Part shown: positions 59,643 through 64,000 of the stretch, one piece after another
Position numbering within the stretch: the first letter of the stretch is position 1
Layout of the letters: every line of letters starts with the position of its first letter
NCBI RefSeq assembly: GCF_964355755.1
Contig: NC_092679.1
Span: forward strand, 22,818,432-22,882,431
DNA length: 64,000 nucleotides
DNA from: Antedon mediterranea
Taxonomy: Eukaryota; Echinodermata; Crinoidea; Comatulida; Antedonidae
Direction: 5' to 3'
Position numbers and translations under genes: made by a program
Notes under the pieces: model-generated
Database searches by the model: none
What the model was told of the DNA's origin: nothing
Seen by the model: only the letters and a program-made list of their open reading frames with translations

Positions 59643-62600
59643 GATTGAAACCAAAACATTTGAATCGTTCATGTAAAAAAAAGATTATGAAGTTAAAATT
59701 CGACGAAATCGAGATAAAAAAAAGCTAATTTCATTTTTGTTATGACAGTACATACATAATAATTTATATTTATATTTTTATTTTAAATTTGTCCGTGTGA
59801 ATAATTATGAAAAATAATTTCACATCTATCAGTGTTTTTCCTGTTAAAATGCTTATGACATGTAAAGAGTCAAATTCGAGCGTAATTTTGCAAATACTGT
59901 ACAGAACATAATGTGTGTTTCGTTCGTTAATAAAGTCAATTATAATTATTAACAATATCAGTTTAATCTGTTTTGCAGACCTAAGAAGCGAAAGTACAAT
60001 CTGATATGTTTTCAGTCAATTTGGTAGTAGGTTGTAGTGCCATGAGCCTCAATATCCTATCCGGTGTCATTTTAAGTAGGCCTACGATATACGACACACT
60101 GTCCTTTAGCATCGCTATGATGTTGGACAAAAATCTTCTGACGACAAAAGTACAAAATAACGACAATTCGTTCGTACAGGACTTTTATTTACAACATTTA
60201 CTTGTTATAATAGCCGTATACTAATCTCCCGTATACCCGCAACGCAGTACTAATCGTTCTCCGTATTTTTGCTGTTTATACATTAAGTCATTCTATCACG
60301 TCATTAATCATGCATAACGGATTGTAACTAGCGCCATCACAAAATATTAAATGATTATAAAATAGGTACGTAATAAGTGTTTTGTGGTTTTATTTTCGAG
60401 CTATATCAAAAATATACCCCCGTATATCTACTGTACGTGAAGCATTTTTTTTTTGCAGTTTAATTCACTTCTAGGGAGTCAATATGGTAACATGATCGGT
60501 TTGAGACTACCTAGCTAATAAAAAAATTGTATATACTGAGGCAGAATTTGGCCTAATTCTGTATTTGACCGTTTAGTAGAAATTCGCGATTTTTATCGTC
60601 ATTTCTATAACACATCTTGTAAACTAAACCAAGTAGTATATCTCAAATTCATGCCTGTAGCTGAGCTTTAAGTTTTCAGCCAGCAATCCCGGCAATTATT
60701 AACATAATATTCCACTTAAACTAGATAGAGAAGCGCAAGCATAACATTTGTATAAATCTTGAAACATGAGAAATACTTTTTGTTTGCGCTAATCTACTGC
60801 AATACGTCAATGTTCTTTGACACTAACGACTAGCTTAGCTATAGTAATTGTATTCATGACTGCCCTGAATTCTCAGCCACGGAAACACGAACTCTTAAGC
60901 GATCTTTAGAGCAGTTAAATATACCTACCCCGGAGGACAATAAAAACACAACAGAAATTAACATTTACAAATGTTGCTACGATATTACAAAAATTCGATT
61001 TTGCAACCGGCTATGTCGTCAGTTAAGTTTATACGTAATGTAGCAAACTTTACTTCGAGCCGCACCGAAAAACGATACAATGTTTGATGCGTGTAAATGC
61101 ACTAATTCAAATTGTACGCATGTATGTCCATGAAAAGATACACACTAAATGTAAATTGTACGCATGCGTCAACTTATGTTTGAACCAGTTCAAAAGTTCC
61201 TCAAACACTAACATGCGCATGCGCGTTTAACTTGTTTACAAAGATAACGTTATGGAAAAAAGTTAATTACGGGATCGTCAAAAACTCCCACATACTGTAT
61301 CTAAATAAACCATTGAAATTGATATGAACATATACTATGATTAAAAGTGATTTGTATACGATACAGCGGTAGGAATGATGGTGAGTAATAACGCGCCATA
61401 TCAAGGAATTAATGTTTTTGCCCAATAGCCACCAAATAGAGGCTCTACCCGCGTAGTAAAAATTATATAATAGTTATAAACAAATATGTAGTGGTGAACG
61501 AAAGGTCATTTATACATTATACGCACTCATTTAAAGTAATATAAAACACATAACGATACTTTAAATATAACCTGTTCTATTAGTTTAACACTCTGATTTC
61601 AAACATCATCTGTACAAATAGCGCTCTCGAAAAGTTTTCTTTAAGCCGTCTTTGAAGTCTGCACTTAGGCCTATCGAGAAGTGCTATTAATGACCATCCA
61701 TTTAGATAATTCTCGAGCGGAGATTGTGTTTGTGTACAAAATGCTATTCATTATTACATTAGTTTCATAACTACAAACATAACACTACTTAAAATAGTGG
61801 TGTCGATAGATACCTCACACGTCGGTAAACATGAACACACAGATAATTCATTTATTTAAAAACATACACATTAAAATATATGAGAATGAACAACTGCATT
61901 CAATTCGGCGGTTGTTTACAGGCTTCGGGCTCATACGACAATTTGCCGAAACGCACGTTTTCTACTCTCGATTTTATTTGACATATAGACTTTAATACGT
62001 AATTAAAAACAAAAACCAATTTGATTTATATATCAATAGATAGAACGCTGTAGAAACGCCATAAAACTAAGTAAAATAGTGACGTAACGTAGTGTAGGGA
62101 CAGATTTTGACGCACAGACTGAGAATTAAATGGAAAGTTACTCGTTTTCTCGTCATATTTACGTCAATAACTAGTATATTAGTGTCTACACTTCCTAGAG
62201 TTTCTCTAGTATTAGTAAACTATCATTTAATTGTATTTTTTTAAATTAGTTTGAAGGTTAATGTTGTGCATCGCAATTGATTACGTCAGGCCTACGTTAC
62301 GTCTAGAAAACTTACCGCTCGGCCCTTCATCATCTCATCGTTCAAAAAAGTCAGTCGTATAAATCCTACAAAAAAACGCATTTACTTTGCATAAATCCAA
62401 TAGATTCTAGCGTATTGTACGAGTTACTTCAAGATCCAAGGGTACTGCAAGCAGGGCTAAGTTTACGTCTCCTGCGTGTTTCACGGTACACTAACCCTAA
62501 CCGCTTACCACCCAAGACCGTCACAACATCGTTGGTTGTATGTTGTTGTCAATAAACAGGGGGCCTAGCCGTAAAAATCCTGCAAAATCGCATCACCTGG

Positions 62601-62955
62601 TCATGCTTTTCCTGTATAAAATTGATAAAAGTGTTCTGGTTGTATAAAATATTAAACATCCTAGATTACTGTACGAGATAACAGAGATTTTATGGTACTT
62701 TTCAAGATTCAAATTTACCGGCTCTAAACAGTAACACGGCTACGTCACGCCCTCAATATTTTAAAATCAATACAGTCTTTTTTATAATCGACCACATGAT
62801 AATTGGACCAAAAAAAACTATTTTTATTTTTAACATGAGTTAAACCGCTGTCATAAAATCTACTTAACCAAAAACATGCCAACAGAGAACAACTACTTGT
62901 TGACAACACATACAGATAGGAAAACAGATATTGTGCAAATTAAAAAAGGGTGATG
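59643..62955. other. Non-coding sequence, ~3.3 kb
   Basis: Two opposed frames at 59981-60224 overlap each other and show no domain. Repeated TGTACGCATG-type words occur at 61110-61230 without a clear period. No gene is supported. Confidence 0.4.
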
Positions 62956-63027
62956 AGCACAAATATTATGGTAGTGATATGACGTCATCGTCGTTTGGTC
63001 ACATAAAGTTTTTGATAGTGTAGACAG
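62956..63027. mobile_element. Fragment of the TA-flanked miniature transposon
   Basis: GAGCACAAATATTATGGTAG, TGATATGACGTCATCGTCG and TTTTTGATAGTGTAGACAGA match the 41.8-kb copy. Both true ends are missing. Confidence 0.72.
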
Positions 63028-63629
63028 ATGTTTACGAAGCAGTGGGAGGCAATTAGCACTCATATTGCAGATGAATTTATAAACTATAACCATGCATATT
63101 TTTTAATTTAAAAATAACAAATGGCATTTCGCTAGCTGAAAATCTATAAAATGACGAATAGTTGTGTTTATATGTCCGTTATGACCATTGCTGCTGGCCG
63201 TTCTCAGTGACGATCCGCCACCGACGTCTTCCCCAAGCCAACTAATGCAGTTGAAATGAGCGCCAATGTACGTTACAGTTCAGACTAATTTCATTTTAAT
63301 TGTCCCTTGCTAGTCATTGAGATCGTGCAAAAAATACAATTAACTATATCCATCCCTTTCGGGGTACTTATAGACAGTAATAAATATAAGATGTAATTGA
63401 GATGAAGTGGATTATTTTGTTCATAAAGATTCAACCGTTTGCACTCTTTGCAGAAGACGAATGGTAACATTTCTTAGTTCTAAGTATGCTTATTACAGTC
63501 GTTGTGTTTACATGATCATACTATAAAGCTCTGTTATTATAAAGAATACCATAAATGCCTGCGAATTTTCTTGTTTTCTTTTTCTGGTTGTACGAAAGAA
63601 AGAAGTGTTTTTTTTTCTCTCACTAAATT
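63028..63629. other. Non-coding sequence
   Basis: Nothing recognised, apart from an AAAGCTCTG word at 63526 that recalls the miniature-transposon end but has no partner. Confidence 0.4.
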
Positions 63630-63768
63630 AAATATATATTTATTTATCTGGAGGACTAAACTTAAAGCCTTGGCTTAATGCGCCCTCCTCACACAATTAT
63701 ATTCATTAATTTATGTTCTGTATATTGTATATTGTATTGTGTGAAACAATAAACTTGAAACTTGAAAC
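63630..63768 (+). mobile_element. Probable LINE 3' UTR and tail
   Basis: CTTAATGCGCCCTCCTCACA is followed by TTATGTTCTGTATATTGTAT, AATAAA and the tandem tail CTTGAAACTTGAAAC. This is the usual look of a CR1-like LINE 3' end. No coding sequence is left. Confidence 0.5.
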
Positions 63769-64000
63769 GTTTGTTGATATGGATGAAATTATCGAAATAA
63801 AAGAAATTAAAAGGTTCATCGACCAATGAACTGCTACTGATGAATCAACGTTCGAATTTAAAGGACCAATGAATTGTATACCACCTTATCATACTTGTGT
63901 CTTTATTATACAGTATGATAATGAGTAATAATAATAAGTATATGATAAACCGACCAAGAGAACTTCTCGCAAAGTTGATATCAATGTAAAACAAAAATGT

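Noticed and set aside
59546-59728. 60-codon basic frame
   Set aside because: It reads through the 24-bp direct repeats and has no domain; peptide basicity follows from A-rich sequence.
1-64000. tRNA, rRNA or other structural RNA genes
   Set aside because: I looked for B-box-like GGTTCGAATCC sequences and other conserved RNA words and found none that are convincing.

Overview
This window looks like AT-rich animal nuclear DNA, most likely from a marine invertebrate. The signs are several decayed non-LTR retrotransposon (LINE) 3' ends, many small inverted-repeat transposons, a strong excess of the 8-mer TAGGCCTA, and no bacterial-style gene packing. An echinoderm or another non-vertebrate deuterostome is a guess from general feel, not something shown by a gene. 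No host protein-coding gene can be supported beyond one weak candidate first exon near 57.1 kb. The only long open reading frame is a retrotransposon reverse transcriptase.

The first 15.36 kb are one complete, apparently young, giant foldback transposon (24-15352). It is flanked by a perfect 9-bp target-site duplication, ACGAGTGAG. Each end carries a nearly identical ~150-bp outer inverted repeat with 15-bp sub-repeats. Everything between is a ~184-bp tandem repeat: about 59 units in forward orientation (left arm) and about 23 in reverse orientation (right arm), meeting at about 11020 with no unique internal sequence. The left arm also shows multi-unit higher-order duplications with periods of 2030 bp and 914 bp.

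From 15.4 to 28.4 kb is AT-rich sequence with LINE 3' remnants, small hairpin elements, and a 954-bp inverted-repeat element (19384-20337) with its own perfect 9-bp target duplication, GCCCCGCCC. At 28451-32741 lies a hAT-like element with a perfect 8-bp target duplication, TTTAGCAA. It encloses a 5'-truncated but uninterrupted LINE reverse transcriptase (28567-30687) and a degenerate tandem repeat.

From 32.7 to 64 kb the window is mostly non-coding. It holds a TA-flanked miniature transposon family (ends AAGCTCTGTCTACAC, about eight full, partial or expanded copies across the window), two CG-alternating repeat islands (33.6 and 55 kb), several minisatellites (20-, 21-, 33-, ~120- and 221-bp units), paired dispersed repeats and further LINE tails. 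The window is thus a record of mobile elements and repeat expansion rather than a gene neighbourhood. The elements do not form a pathway.
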